Shown in pieces: positions 9,080-18,259 of a stretch of DNA of 64,000 nt. Each line of letters starts with the position of its first letter. The first letter of the stretch is position 1. The stretch spans positions 930,001 through 994,000 of the forward strand of contig JASGHK010000004.1 of the NCBI GenBank assembly GCA_049841135.1, read 5' to 3'. The stretch is from JACRCT01 sp049841135 (GTDB lineage: Bacteria > Myxococcota > Myxococcia > Myxococcales > UBA5297). The notes under the pieces were generated by a model that saw nothing but the letters and a program-made list of their open reading frames with translations, was not told the origin of the DNA and did no database searches. A program made the position numbers and the translations under genes.

Positions 9080-9795
9080 TCGGCCGGGATGACGACTTCG
9101 AGCAGGAACATCCGCACGCCCTTCCCGAACATGCCCTTGAGCCTGGCCAGCCCGCCCGCGGAGGTCAGGTTGAGCCGGTGCGACTTGCCGTGGGGCAGCG
9201 TCTGGTAGAGCCAGACGCGATCCGCCTCGTCGCGCACCAGGAAGGCGACGTGGCCGTGCTCGAGCCGGCCGTGCTTGTGGCGGATGATCGACACCAGGTA
9301 GAGCCGCCCAGCCTTGATCTGCGGCAGGAGCTTCTTCCAGGCGGCCGAGTCGTCGGCGACAAAGCCCTTCTCCGTACGCGCGACCTCCAGCCCGGCCTCC
9401 TTGGGCCCCTCTGGCAGCAGGATCTTGCGCTCCAGCCCCTCGCTCAGGTTCATGAGCAGGTCCCAGCCGAAGTCCCAATCCTCACCGAGCTTGGAATCCG
9501 GACCGCTGTCGCCCAGGCGATCGCGCTTGGCCTCCGCGACGGTCAGCTTGCGGTGGAGCAGCCGCTGGGACGCCGCATAGACGAAGCCCGAGCAGTTGAG
9601 CCCGGGCGAGTCGGCGACGGTGTCCGGCTTGGAGAAGAAGGTCCAGCGGCCGCCCTCGTCGAGGACCTCGTCGTTGACGTAGGCGATGCCCATCAGCTCC
9701 CGCAGCGGCTCCGGGACGTCGGAGGCAGGAGCCGGAGCCTTGGTGGTGGCGCTGGGCTGGGCGGCGAGGACGGCGAGCAGGATGAGGGCAGGCAT
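9076..9795 (-). CDS. exported NlpC/P60-like cysteine hydrolase candidate
   Basis: A 239-residue protein with a short N-terminal signal (residues 1-13, MPALILLAVLAAQ). LNCSGFVYAASQ (about residue 70) resembles the catalytic Cys helix of NlpC/P60 peptidases (consensus DCSG), and HGHVAFLVRDEADRVW (about residue 180) resembles their catalytic His strand. These enzymes cut peptidoglycan stem peptides, but Asp is replaced by Asn before the Cys, so function is tentative. It is translationally coupled (ATGA) to the ModA-like gene. Confidence 0.6.
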   Translation of the reverse strand: MPALILLAVLAAQPSATTKAPAPASDVPEPLRELMGIAYVNDEVLDEGGRWTFFSKPDTVADSPGLNCSGFVYAASQRLLHRKLTVAEAKRDRLGDSGPDSKLGEDWDFGWDLLMNLSEGLERKILLPEGPKEAGLEVARTEKGFVADDSAAWKKLLPQIKAGRLYLVSIIRHKHGRLEHGHVAFLVRDEADRVWLYQTLPHGKSHRLNLTSAGGLARLKGMFGKGVRMFLLEVVIPAE

Positions 9796-9828
9796 GCGGC
9801 CCTCATCCTACTCGACGGTGGCCGGCTT

Positions 9829-10680
9829 CTACTTGCAGGAGCCCCAAGTGCGGCCCGACTGCGGCGTGCAGGTCAGCCCGTTGGTGCAGGTGTCGGTCGC
9901 GGCGCTCGGGTCGCAGACGGTGCGGCAGACCATCGAGGTGCTGTCGGGGGGACAGATCAGCCCGGGCAAGCACTCCTCATGGCGCGAGCAAGTGGCGCCG
10001 AGCGCCTTGGTGCCCTTGTCGACACAGCCGCCGGTGCCGCTGGAGACCGGGTAGCAGGCCTTGGCGGCGTTGGCGCAGTCCTGGGTGTACAGGCTGCAGG
10101 CCTCCACCTGCAGGCAGTACCCGACCGGGCCCGTCCCCGGGGTCATGCACATCTGAGGCTGCGGAGCCGTTTCGGGACAGATGGTCGTCGAGTTGCAGTA
10201 CTGGTGGCACACCGTCCCCGCATCCACCGGCAGCACCACACAGGTGGAGCCGGTCTCGCATTGTCCGGCCAGGCCGCTGACGCAGTTCGCGTAGCTGCCG
10301 AGCGTGCCGGGCTCGCCGCAGGCGAAGCTCTCTTGGCCGTTCGGGGCGATCGCGGTGGTCAGGCAGAGGCCGGCGTCGCAGCCATAGTTGGCGAGGGGCA
10401 CGCAGTCGACGATGGGGGTCAGCGCCACGGTGGCGTCGGCGCCCGCCACCTGGGCATCGAGGCCAGCCGCCGCGGCGTCCTGGCCCACCGCCGCGTCCAC
10501 AGCCCCGGTGGTCGCGTCGCCCGCGCCCGCGGCATCGAGGGCCACCTGGGCATCGTTGGCGGCGGCGACGGCGTCGGTGCCCCCGCCCGTGTCGGCATTG
10601 CCGTTGTTGTTGCCGCACCGCGCCAAAGCCAGGATGCCGATCGTCGAGAGCGCCGCCACCGTCACCATCGATCTGCGCAT
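9829..10680 (-). CDS. Cys-rich exported protein, probable lipoprotein
   Basis: A 283-residue protein of unknown function. The N-terminus is a signal ending LALARCGNN, a weak lipobox. Residues 30-85 are an Ala/Asp/Thr/Gly-rich linker (TGAVDAAVGQDAAAAG). Residues 92-283 hold about 24 cysteines in pairs (VDCVPLANYGCDAGLCLTT, VCHQYCNSTTICPE), which suggests disulfide-bonded repeats. This layout is common in surface lipoproteins of myxobacteria. A strong GGGAGGGA lies just before the ATG at 10680. Confidence 0.72.
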   Translation of the reverse strand: MRRSMVTVAALSTIGILALARCGNNNGNADTGGGTDAVAAANDAQVALDAAGAGDATTGAVDAAVGQDAAAAGLDAQVAGADATVALTPIVDCVPLANYGCDAGLCLTTAIAPNGQESFACGEPGTLGSYANCVSGLAGQCETGSTCVVLPVDAGTVCHQYCNSTTICPETAPQPQMCMTPGTGPVGYCLQVEACSLYTQDCANAAKACYPVSSGTGGCVDKGTKALGATCSRHEECLPGLICPPDSTSMVCRTVCDPSAATDTCTNGLTCTPQSGRTWGSCK

Positions 10681-10936
10681 GACTTCCCTCCCGTGAAAGG
10701 TTTCGCGCGAAGGTAGGTGCGGCCTCCCCGGGCGGCAATGGACCCGAAAGGTCGGCCGACCGGATGAGCGGCGTGCCCGACGCCTTCGGCTATCCGACAT
10801 CCGCCCACCGCCCTTTCTTCCTCGGCCGCCACCGAAAGAGCCCTTGCAATCAGGGCTCGCTCTCCGGTGTCATTCCGCCTCCCGCCTCACGGCCGGTGAG
10901 CAACGCCACTTCCCCCGTTGCTTCGGAGTCCCTTCG
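10681..10936. promoter_or_regulatory. divergent promoter region
   Basis: A 256-base gap between divergent genes. AGCCCT and AGGGCT form a small inverted repeat around 10848-10866, a possible operator or hairpin. No sigma-70 boxes are certain. Confidence 0.35.
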
Positions 10937-13156
10937 ATGCGCTCCCGCCTTCTCGTCCTTGCAGCACTGCTTTCTTCCCTCTCCGCCTGCACCAAGACCT
11001 CGTCGTCGACCGCGGTGCCGGTCCGCTCGGCCCGCAACGCCATCGTCGGCGGCTCGAGGGACACCAATCCCGCCCACAAGGCGGTGGTGTTCATCGAGAT
11101 TCTCGACAGCCGGCTACAGCCCCTGGGCTTCTGCAGCGGCACTCTCATCTCGCCGAACGTCATCCTCACCGCCGGCCACTGCGTCACCGACGAGAACACG
11201 GGAGGGGTCATCTCGAGCGCCTCGCGCTACGGCGTCTTCTTCGACACCGACGGCGACCAGGTTCCCGACTACCCCGGCGACCCCTGCTACTTCGGCGTAA
11301 GCGGGTGCATCAGGGCCGCCAACGTCACGCAGGTCTCGCGCCACGCGAACTACACGGTGGACAGCCAGTACGTGCCGCACAACGACATCGCCTACCTGAA
11401 GATCTCCTCGTCGGCGGTGCCCTCCGGCATCACCCCCATCCCCGCGCTGACCAAGGCGCTGGCCACGGGCAACCTCAAGGCCGGCGTGACAGTGGAGTTC
11501 TCCGGCTACGGCCTGCAGGACCACCCGGACTATTACGGCATGTGCAACGGCGGCGAGTGCCCCAGCGGCTCGCTCTACCACGTCTCCGACACGCTCGATC
11601 AGGTCTGCGCCAGCTCCAGCGGCTGCAGTGGCGCGCCGGCCGGCAGCATCATCTACACCGGCTCTGCCGGCCCCTGCAGCGGTGACAGCGGCGGCCCCGC
11701 CTTCCTGACCGTCTCCGGCCAGCAGTACGTCGCCGGCGTCACCTCCTACGGCGATGCCGAGTGCATGACCGACGGCGTCTCCACCGACGTCTCCTACTTC
11801 GAGACCTACGTCACCTCGGCCATCGGCACCCTATCCGCCAACGGCGCCGCCTGCACCGCCGGCTCGACCTGCCAGAGCGGCGTGTGCGTCTCGGGCCTGT
11901 GCTGCAACACCGCGTGCTCGGGTACCTGCCAGGCCTGCAAGGCGTCTCTGGGCGCGACCAAGGATGGCACCTGCACCGTCATCACCGGCAAGACCTGCGA
12001 CGACGGCAAGCCCTGCACCGAGAACGACCAGTGCCAGTCCAACGGCAGCTGCGCCGGCACCGCCAAGGTCTGCCCGGGCACCGCGGGCCCCTGCACCAAC
12101 GCCGGCGCCTGCGACGCCACCACCGGCCAGTGCACCGGCGGCGACAACAAGCCCAACGGCACCAGCTGCTCGGACAACAACGGCTGCACCCAGGGCGACA
12201 CCTGCCAGAACGGCGCCTGCGTCCCCGGCGCGGCCGTCAACACCTGCCCCGCGCCCAGCGCCTGCAAGCAGGCCTCGGTCTGCAACTCCGCCACCGGCAC
12301 CTGCGACCCCTTCGCCAACGTGGCCGAAGGCACCGCCTGCGACGACGGCAACAAGTGCACCGAGGGGGACAGCTGCAAGTCGGGGAGCTGCGCGGCGGGC
12401 GCCGCCAAGTCCTGCCCCGCGCCCGACGCCTGCCATGGGGCCGGCGCCTGCAACCCGGCCACCGGCCAGTGCACCTACAGCCTGATGCCCAACGGCACGG
12501 CCTGCGACGACCACAACGCCTGCACCTCCAGCGACGCCTGCGTCAGCGGCATCTGCCAGGGGACCGCGGGCTCGGGCGCTTGCGGCGCCGACGCCTGCCA
12601 CGCGGCCGGCACCTGCGACCCGGCCACCGGCCAGTGCAGCGGCACGCCGATGGCCGACGGAACCGTCTGCGACGACGGCGACTCCAACACCGTCAACGAC
12701 CAGTGCCTGTCGGGCCTGTGCAAGGGCACGTCCCGGACCGCCGACCCTTGCTACCAGAAGGCCGACGGCACCTCCTGCAACGACAAGAACGCCTGCACGC
12801 TGGACGACGTCTGCGTCGGCGAGGTCTGCAAGGGCACCAACCCCAAGGTCTGCGCGGCCGCCGATCAGTGCCACAAGGCTGGCGTCTGCGACTGGCAGAC
12901 CGGCGAGTGCGTCTTCGTCGCCAAGGCCAAGGGCACCTCCTGCGACGACGGCGACACGACCACCGTCAACGACACCTGCCAGGCCGGCGGCAAGTGCAGC
13001 GGTGAGCCGGGCGGCAACAATGGCGGCGCTGATGCCGGGACCAACCCCACCGCTCCGAGCAGCGGCTGCAGCACGGTGGGCGGCTCCGCGCAGGTCCCGA
13101 TGATGCTCCTCGCCCTCGGCGCCCTGGCGCTGGCTCGTCGCCGCAGGAACGGCTAG
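10937..13156 (+). CDS. trypsin-like protease with Cys-rich repeats and MYXO-CTERM-like tail
   Basis: A 739-residue cell-surface protease. It has a lipobox-like signal (SLSAC, Cys18), then IVGGS at residue 36. The triad is His81 (TAGHC), Asp150 (HNDIAY) and Ser251 (SGDSGGP). Residues 330-690 are about eight Cys-rich units of the type C-D-D-G-x3-C-T-x2-D-x-C, found in many myxobacterial surface proteins. The end has SGCSTVGG, a hydrophobic stretch (MMLLALGALALA) and RRRRNG, matching the MYXO-CTERM sorting layout (Cys motif, helix, Arg cluster). Both a lipobox and a C-terminal anchor in one protein is unusual; one may not be used. A strong terminator follows. Confidence 0.9.
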   Translation: MRSRLLVLAALLSSLSACTKTSSSTAVPVRSARNAIVGGSRDTNPAHKAVVFIEILDSRLQPLGFCSGTLISPNVILTAGHCVTDENTGGVISSASRYGVFFDTDGDQVPDYPGDPCYFGVSGCIRAANVTQVSRHANYTVDSQYVPHNDIAYLKISSSAVPSGITPIPALTKALATGNLKAGVTVEFSGYGLQDHPDYYGMCNGGECPSGSLYHVSDTLDQVCASSSGCSGAPAGSIIYTGSAGPCSGDSGGPAFLTVSGQQYVAGVTSYGDAECMTDGVSTDVSYFETYVTSAIGTLSANGAACTAGSTCQSGVCVSGLCCNTACSGTCQACKASLGATKDGTCTVITGKTCDDGKPCTENDQCQSNGSCAGTAKVCPGTAGPCTNAGACDATTGQCTGGDNKPNGTSCSDNNGCTQGDTCQNGACVPGAAVNTCPAPSACKQASVCNSATGTCDPFANVAEGTACDDGNKCTEGDSCKSGSCAAGAAKSCPAPDACHGAGACNPATGQCTYSLMPNGTACDDHNACTSSDACVSGICQGTAGSGACGADACHAAGTCDPATGQCSGTPMADGTVCDDGDSNTVNDQCLSGLCKGTSRTADPCYQKADGTSCNDKNACTLDDVCVGEVCKGTNPKVCAAADQCHKAGVCDWQTGECVFVAKAKGTSCDDGDTTTVNDTCQAGGKCSGEPGGNNGGADAGTNPTAPSSGCSTVGGSAQVPMMLLALGALALARRRRNG

Positions 13157-13182
13157 GTCGGTCACGCTGCGCGTCGATTTAT

Positions 13183-13219
13183 CGCGCCGGCGGGCGAATG
13201 CTCGCCGGCGCGTTCTTTT
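13183..13219 (+). terminator. intrinsic terminator after the MYXO-CTERM-like protease
   Basis: A 10-bp stem CGCGCCGGCG and its complement (13183-13192 and 13203-13212), followed by TTCTTTT. It lies 27 bases after the stop codon. Confidence 0.85.
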
Positions 13220-13250
13220 GGCCTCGGACGCTACTCAAGCGCCCTCCGGC

Positions 13251-13455
13251 TTTGGTCGAACGGTGGGGCCGTTCAGCAAGCTTGGCGGCACAAGGTCGGC
13301 GATCCGAGGGGTGCCCGTGCACTCAGGCATAGGCACGGCTTCATTCAGCGATCGGTACTGGGCAGGAGGCCGGTGATCCGAGGGCCGGCACTCCTGCGGT
13401 CGGAATTGGTCAACCGCACCAGGTCCACGGCAGCAAACGCCGGCGATCCGAGGGC
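13251..13455. repeat. cluster of GGCGATCCGAGGG repeats
   Basis: The first unit (13251-13311) matches 1769-1829 over about 60 bp. Shorter partial units end at about 13385 (GGCCGGTGATCCGAGGG) and 13455 (GCCGGCGATCCGAGGG). All three are in the same orientation and lie between the terminator and the end of the next gene. No gene is visible here. Confidence 0.6.
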
Positions 13456-13457
13456 CC

Positions 13458-14546
13458 CTACGGCACCCCAGCGTCGACGGTGGCCTGCCCCAAGCACATG
13501 CCGAACAGGCAAGTCTGGCCAGGCAGACACGGCGGGTCGCAGCTGACGCCGCCGTCCGCATTGCCGCCGCCGATGCAGGTTCCCAGGATGCAGTAGGCGC
13601 CAGGGTCGCACGCCGGATCGCATCCCGATCCGCCGTCACGGCTGCCGCCGCCCAAGCAGGTCCCGAAGATGCAGTACGCACCGGGGGCGCAAGGCGGGTT
13701 GCAGCCGCCGGTGCCGCCGTCGCCGCCACCGCTCCCGCCGATGCAGGCGCCCAGGATGCACATCGCCCCGTTCTCGCAAGGCGGGTTGCAGGCGCTGCCA
13801 CCATCGCTGCCACCACCGCCACCGATACAGGTGCCGAAGATGCAGTACGCGCCGGGATCGCAAGGCGGGTTGCAGCCGCTGCCGCCATCGCCGCTGCTGC
13901 CGCCCAGGCAGGTCCCGAGCAGGCAGAACTGGTCCGCTTCGCACGGCGGGTCGCAATTGCCGGCCCCGGCGTCTGGAGGCTCCACGACGGCGCCGGAGTC
14001 GAGCCCCGGCTGGACGGCCGCGTCGTCGCCGGGCATCGCGCCTGCGTCCTGGGCAACGGTCGCGGCGTCGAAGGCGACCACACCACCATCGACCGTGACC
14101 ATGCACTTGCCGCCGATGCAGTTCTCGATGTCCGCGCACTCGAGCCCGCTCAGGCAGCCCTGGCACTTGCCGTCCTTGCAGACGAGGCCGGCGGCACAGG
14201 TGGAGCGGTCGACGCACTCGGGGACGCCGGTGTCCGTCGTCGATACCGTGCCACCGTCCTGGCCGGGGTTGATGCCGCCTGCGTCCGGCCGCACGCACTT
14301 GAGGTCCGAGCTGCAGACGGTGCCGTTGGTGCACGAAGAGCCCGTGCACTTGACGCACTGGCTCGCGATGCAGTCGCCCTGGACGCAGTCCGAGGGGTAG
14401 GTGCACGGCAGGCCGGGCCCCGTATCCGCGGTGCTGACTGTGGCATCCGGGGGCACCGTGGCCGGCGGCTCCTCGCCGCAGGTGGAGAGCGCCAGAGCAC
14501 ACGCGCCCAGCGCCACGAGGGGAAACACCTTCAGCCGCTTCATCAC
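13458..14546 (-). CDS. lipoprotein with six EGF-like Cys repeats
   Basis: A 362-residue exported protein of unknown function (ATG at 14546, or the adjacent one at 14543). The signal is MMKRLKVFPLVALGACALALSTC. Residues 45-155 contain Cys pairs (CTYPSDCVQGDC). From about residue 195 there are six 19-residue units with spacing C-x3-C-x5-C-x4-C (for example CNPPCDPGAYCIFGTCIGG), joined by Gly/Ser/Asp linkers. The spacing is regular enough to form six small disulfide knots in a row. Such proteins are typical surface lipoproteins in Myxococcota. No enzyme motif is present. Confidence 0.78.
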   Translation of the reverse strand: MMKRLKVFPLVALGACALALSTCGEEPPATVPPDATVSTADTGPGLPCTYPSDCVQGDCIASQCVKCTGSSCTNGTVCSSDLKCVRPDAGGINPGQDGGTVSTTDTGVPECVDRSTCAAGLVCKDGKCQGCLSGLECADIENCIGGKCMVTVDGGVVAFDAATVAQDAGAMPGDDAAVQPGLDSGAVVEPPDAGAGNCDPPCEADQFCLLGTCLGGSSGDGGSGCNPPCDPGAYCIFGTCIGGGGGSDGGSACNPPCENGAMCILGACIGGSGGGDGGTGGCNPPCAPGAYCIFGTCLGGGSRDGGSGCDPACDPGAYCILGTCIGGGNADGGVSCDPPCLPGQTCLFGMCLGQATVDAGVP

Positions 14547-14622
14547 GATGGACCTCGCTTCGTCCGGCCTGGAACGCGCGCCACGATACCCCGAACGCCT
14601 CTGGTTGTGCCGCTCGCGGCGC

Positions 14623-15381
14623 TCAGGACAGGTCGACGTCCTCGCCGTCGTCCGGCACGGTCACCCGGTCCTGCAGACCTTCGTCCTCGAGGCGGCTGCG
14701 CAGCTCGGCGCGGGTGAGCGTGCAGTGGTTCCACGCCTCCAGGTGCACCACCACGATGCGCGCGAGCGAGGCGTCGCGGGCGACGGCGATCACGTCGTCG
14801 GCGGTCATGGTCACCGGGCCGCCCTGGACGAAGATGGCCGCGCCGGCGTTGAGCACGATGGCCTCGGGGCGGTGGGTGCGCAGGTTGGCTTGGACCGCCT
14901 TGCACCAGACCGTGTCGCCAGCGAGGTAGAGCGCCGGCTCGGCGGGGTGACGCAGCACGAAGCCGCAGCACACGCCCATCTTCTGGATCATCTCGCCCTT
15001 GCCATGCTCGGCCGGCGTGCGGGCCACCTCAATCTCCCCGCGCTGCACCCTGGCGTCCACCTTCACCACGTCCTGGAAACGCGCCGACTGGAGCCGCGAC
15101 ACGTCCTCCGGCTGGCAGAGGATGGGCCTGTCCTTGGGAAGCTGGTCGAACGCTGCTGGATCGAGGTGGTCGCGGTGGGCGTGAGTGACCAGGCACTCCT
15201 CGTAGTCGAGGAACGACGCGGCCGGGACTGGCAGGTCCACCAGAGGGTTGCGCCGGTCGTTCCCCGACTGCGCGGCCGGGTCGAGCGCGCCCTTGGGGGA
15301 GAGCATCGGGTCCACCAGCAGCCGGCGCCCGCCGTACTCGAGCAGAAGGGTCGCGTGACGGATGAGCTTGAGGGTCGCCAT
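14623..15381 (-). CDS. metallo-beta-lactamase-fold hydrolase (UlaG-like)
   Basis: A 252-residue cytoplasmic protein. The metal-binding motif is THAHRDHLD (His67, His69, Asp71, His72), with YLAGDTVW for the later Asp ligand and VVHLEAWNHC for the last His. The order and the short N-terminus (MATLKLIRHATLLLEYGGRRLLVDP) match the UlaG/L-ascorbate-6-P lactonase-like branch (beta-lactamase superfamily 2). The substrate is unknown. GGAGG lies 5 bases before the ATG at 15381. It is the only clear gene between the lipoprotein and the insertion-sequence block. Confidence 0.85.
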   Translation of the reverse strand: MATLKLIRHATLLLEYGGRRLLVDPMLSPKGALDPAAQSGNDRRNPLVDLPVPAASFLDYEECLVTHAHRDHLDPAAFDQLPKDRPILCQPEDVSRLQSARFQDVVKVDARVQRGEIEVARTPAEHGKGEMIQKMGVCCGFVLRHPAEPALYLAGDTVWCKAVQANLRTHRPEAIVLNAGAAIFVQGGPVTMTADDVIAVARDASLARIVVVHLEAWNHCTLTRAELRSRLEDEGLQDRVTVPDDGEDVDLS

Positions 15382-15638
15382 GGGGCCTCCTTGGAGCGCT
15401 CAACCTACCGGTCGCCCGAGCCGTTGACCACCGTGCGGGCCGAACGCGGGCGGACCTCACCCCCGGCCCCTCTCCAGCTTCTCCTTCGACAAGCTCAGGA
15501 CGGGACGGAGAGGGGTGACTTGGTTTCCGCGCGTGGTGCTTCGGCACGCCCGTAGCCTTCGGCCGGAGCCTGGGACGTCGAGACTAGGCGCACGAGAGAA
15601 AGAGTTCCCCCTCTCCGCGAAGCCGCATCGGCGGGATC
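15382..15638. repeat. dispersed palindromic repeats, copies B and C
   Basis: No gene seen. Copy B is at 15455-15517 in inverted orientation (CCTCACCCCCGGCCCCTCTCC, with a 30-base loop that reads CTTCGACAAGCTCAGGAC). Copy C is at 15605-15626 (CCCTCTCCGCGAAGCC). Both relate to the repeat at 3753-3791. They lie right at the edge of the IS4-type transposase, and may have been insertion targets. Confidence 0.6.
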
Positions 15639-17010
15639 TTAGCGAGCAGGGGCAAGCATGAGCGAGAGACGAGCAAAGGTGTCCTCTCGCTCTTGAGGTG
15701 GAGACTCGGCTTCCTGCAGGACGATGGTCGCAAGTATTGCGAGGAGGCACTCCGCTTGGCTTCGGACCGCACCGGTCGTGACCAGGGGCTGAAGCAGCTG
15801 GATGCAAGACCTCAGCGCGCGCGACACCAGAGCAGGCCTGACCGAGGAGGCCAGGCCTACGATCTTCGCCAGCGGGACGAGACCGCCGGCCACGGTACGG
15901 GACAGCGCGAGTGCCAGCACCGACGCCCAGACGAAGACCTGTGCCGCATCAGGGTCCTTGGTGGGGATGGACTCGAGGTTGAGGTGCTGCTTCATCTCTT
16001 TGAAGACCAGTTCGAATCTGCCAGCGCAGCCGGTACAGCTCGCGCAGCACCCGTGGTTTCCAGAGAGTCCTAGGGAGGTTGGTCAGATAGCCCACCGGTT
16101 TGCGGTCTTTCTCTCTGGGCACGACAACCAGGCGTGCCTTGACGGGCTCGCTCCGGCCGGCCTTGTGCGAGGTGAGCAAGACGTCGACGTCCCAGGTACG
16201 TCCCAGGACGAGTTTGTCGGCAGGGATCAGGTCCCGAAGCTTCAGGCCAGGATTCCGAGCCAAGCGCCGGCGAGCCCAGGCTGGGCCATCGTGGATGGCG
16301 GTGACGATCGCGTTGGTGTTCTTCTTGCTCTGGCACAAGAAGTATTGCTCGGCCCCGTCGATCTCACGGAAGCGCCTGAAGTCAAGGAATCCGCGGTCGA
16401 AGAGCCATAGCGTTTTGGCGCGGAAGAGGCTGAGCGTCGGAAAGATCTTCGAATCGCTCTCGGCACCTTCCCCCAGCTTCGCGAAGAGAGGGAGTGAGCC
16501 AAACGCGGAAACCGCGAAGAGGAGCTTGATCTGGGCACGAATACCCCGGAGGCCCTTGAAGTACTTCGCGAGGGCGTCGTCGACACGCATGACGGTCGAA
16601 TCCACCACGACGATGTCCGCGAAGTAGCAGCGGAGCTTGTGGGTGACGGGCCGAGCGGCTCGCCACTGTGCAGCAATCCGTTCGAAGGTGGCTTCGAGGA
16701 CGCGGACCGCGGCTGCTGAGCTGACGCGGAGCTGGAAGGGACGTGGCTCCGGCGCCCGACCCGTCAGGCGCTTGTAGTTCTGCCTTGCGCAAGCGAAGCC
16801 CGGAGTGCTCGGCGCGAAGCGGCTCATGACGAGCGCCCAGACAAATGCCGGCGCCTCGATCATTCGCGCGCGCCGCACGAAACGAAGGGTCCGCGCCAAG
16901 TGGCTTAGCACTGCCGCGGGAAGAAGTGCCTTGAGGGCAGTGGAGAGCTTGCCGTAATTTGGAGCTGCAGCGCTTGGCAGAAGTAGGCCACCCTTGCTCG
17001 CCTGAAGTGG
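15639..17010 (-). pseudogene. IS4-family transposase, frameshifted
   Basis: A DDE transposase. Visible parts are the N-terminal helical region (YGKLSTALKALLPAAVLSHL), VVVDSTVMRV with the first Asp, WLFDRGFLDF with the second Asp, and LYRLRWQI near the third acidic residue. One extra base at 16015/16016 breaks the frame there; the other frame continues ELVFKEMKQHLNLESIP and supplies the Glu of the Y-x2-R-x3-E-x6-K signature. The repaired protein would be about 450 residues. The start is unclear, since no ATG fits near 17000. As written it cannot work; a one-base error (ATC read as ATTC) is also possible. Confidence 0.85.
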
Positions 17011-17089
17011 GCCAGACGAGAAGCGCAGTTGGGTGACGCTTGTCGGTCGCAGTGCCGGCGGATGCAGTCCCCCGATTCCAGAGGGGATC

Positions 17090-17112
17090 AAAACGCCACC
17101 GCCGAAGGCGGT
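17090..17112 (-). terminator. intrinsic terminator of the IS21-type operon
   Basis: Read on the minus strand: ACCGCC, TTC loop, GGCGGT, then GGCGTTTTG. It lies about 130 bases after the last small gene of the IS21-type operon. Confidence 0.65.
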
Positions 17113-17239
17113 CCCACGCCTCCGGCGGTGCGAGCTGGCTTGCAGTGAGTGGGCGCCCGAGCCTCCGGCATTCCGTCGGGTCGCGGGATGGTCGCCACCA
17201 GGGCCCGCTCTTGGCAGTCCCCGGAGGCCCGGGCGCTTT

Positions 17240-17524
17240 TCAGAAGTCCGGTTCGGCGTCGCGGTCGCCGTGCACGTGGTCGAGCAGTTCGGCGTAGCCG
17301 TCGAGGACCGCACGCAAGCTGTTGGCGAGCAGCACGATGGACGCCGCGAGGGCTCGCTGAGTCGGCGGTGGCTCCGCTCCGAGGCCGCGGCAGGCGTCCT
17401 CTTCGAGCTCGGGGTGCTCCGCGTGCATGGAGCGCACGACGAGCACCAGGGTGGTATCCAGCACCGCGAGCAGCGGACGCTGGCTCTCCAGGACAATCTG
17501 GTCGAGCGCCGGCAGTCTGTTCAC
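17240..17524 (-). CDS. small hypothetical protein of the IS21-type operon
   Basis: 94 residues from a GTG at 17524, 10 bases after the istB stop, with GAGGGAGG just upstream. The sequence is mostly helical and Leu/Ala/Glu-rich (NRLPALDQIVLESQRPLLAVLD). No family recognised. Its place after istB suggests a third element gene, perhaps regulatory. It also could be a host fragment. Confidence 0.5.
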   Translation of the reverse strand: MNRLPALDQIVLESQRPLLAVLDTTLVLVVRSMHAEHPELEEDACRGLGAEPPPTQRALAASIVLLANSLRAVLDGYAELLDHVHGDRDAEPDF

Positions 17525-17534
17525 GCAGCCTCCC

Positions 17535-18259
17535 TCAGCCCTGCCGCTCGCGCAGGCTGGGCCCGTCGATCTTCACGGTGTGGCAGCGCTCGCGAAGTCG
17601 GCTGAGCAGCGCCTCGACGAGCGGCTTGTTTCCGAGGAAGCCGTGCCACTCGTCGTACTGCAGGTTGGTGGTGATGATGGTGGGGCGATGCCGGTGCCGC
17701 TCCTCCATGAGCTTGAAGAAGATGTTGGTCTGCTCGGGCCGCAGGTTGAGGTAGCCCATCTCGTCGATGGTCAGCACGTCGATCCGCGCGAGGTGGTTAA
17801 TCAGCTTGCGCGTGGAGCGGTCGGCCAGCGAGGCGTACATCTCGTCGAAGAGGTCCTGAGCCTTCACGAAATACGCCCGGTAGCCGTTCTGCAGGGCCTT
17901 GAGCATCAGCCCGACGGCGAGGCCGGTCTTCCCGACGCCGGTGGGGCCGACAAAGACGATGTTCTCGGCGCGGCCGACGAAGTCGAGCTCGGCAAAGGTG
18001 CGGATCTGCCGCTGCGAGACTCCGGGCTGCTTCTTGAACGGGAAGGACTCCAGGCTCCAGGTCTCGGGCATCCGCGCGTTCTTGATGCGCCAGACCAACG
18101 CGCTCTCCTGCCGGCTCTGCCACTCGGCGCGCAGCAGCCGGACCAGAAGCTTCTCGACCGGCAAGCCCTCTTTCTCGGCTTTGGCGTGCGCGTCGTCGAA
18201 GGCTCGCGCACCTTCTTGAGATGCAGGCTCTTGAGCAGCTGCTCCAGTTCCTCATTCAT
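17535..18259 (-). CDS. istB: IS21-type helper ATPase IstB, frameshifted near its start
   Basis: An AAA+-type ATPase that assists IstA in IS21 transposition. Walker A is GPTGVGKTGLA and Walker B is VLTIDEMGYL; later THIN-type sensor residues are TIITTNLQYDEWHGFL. The start MNEELEQLLKSLHLKKVRE is in one frame; a base appears to be missing near 18196, after which the frame is AFDDAHAKAEKEGLPVEKLL onward. Repaired length is about 241 residues, normal for IstB. The ATG at 18259 overlaps the istA stop. This is one of two frame changes here that need a deletion rather than an insertion. Confidence 0.85.
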
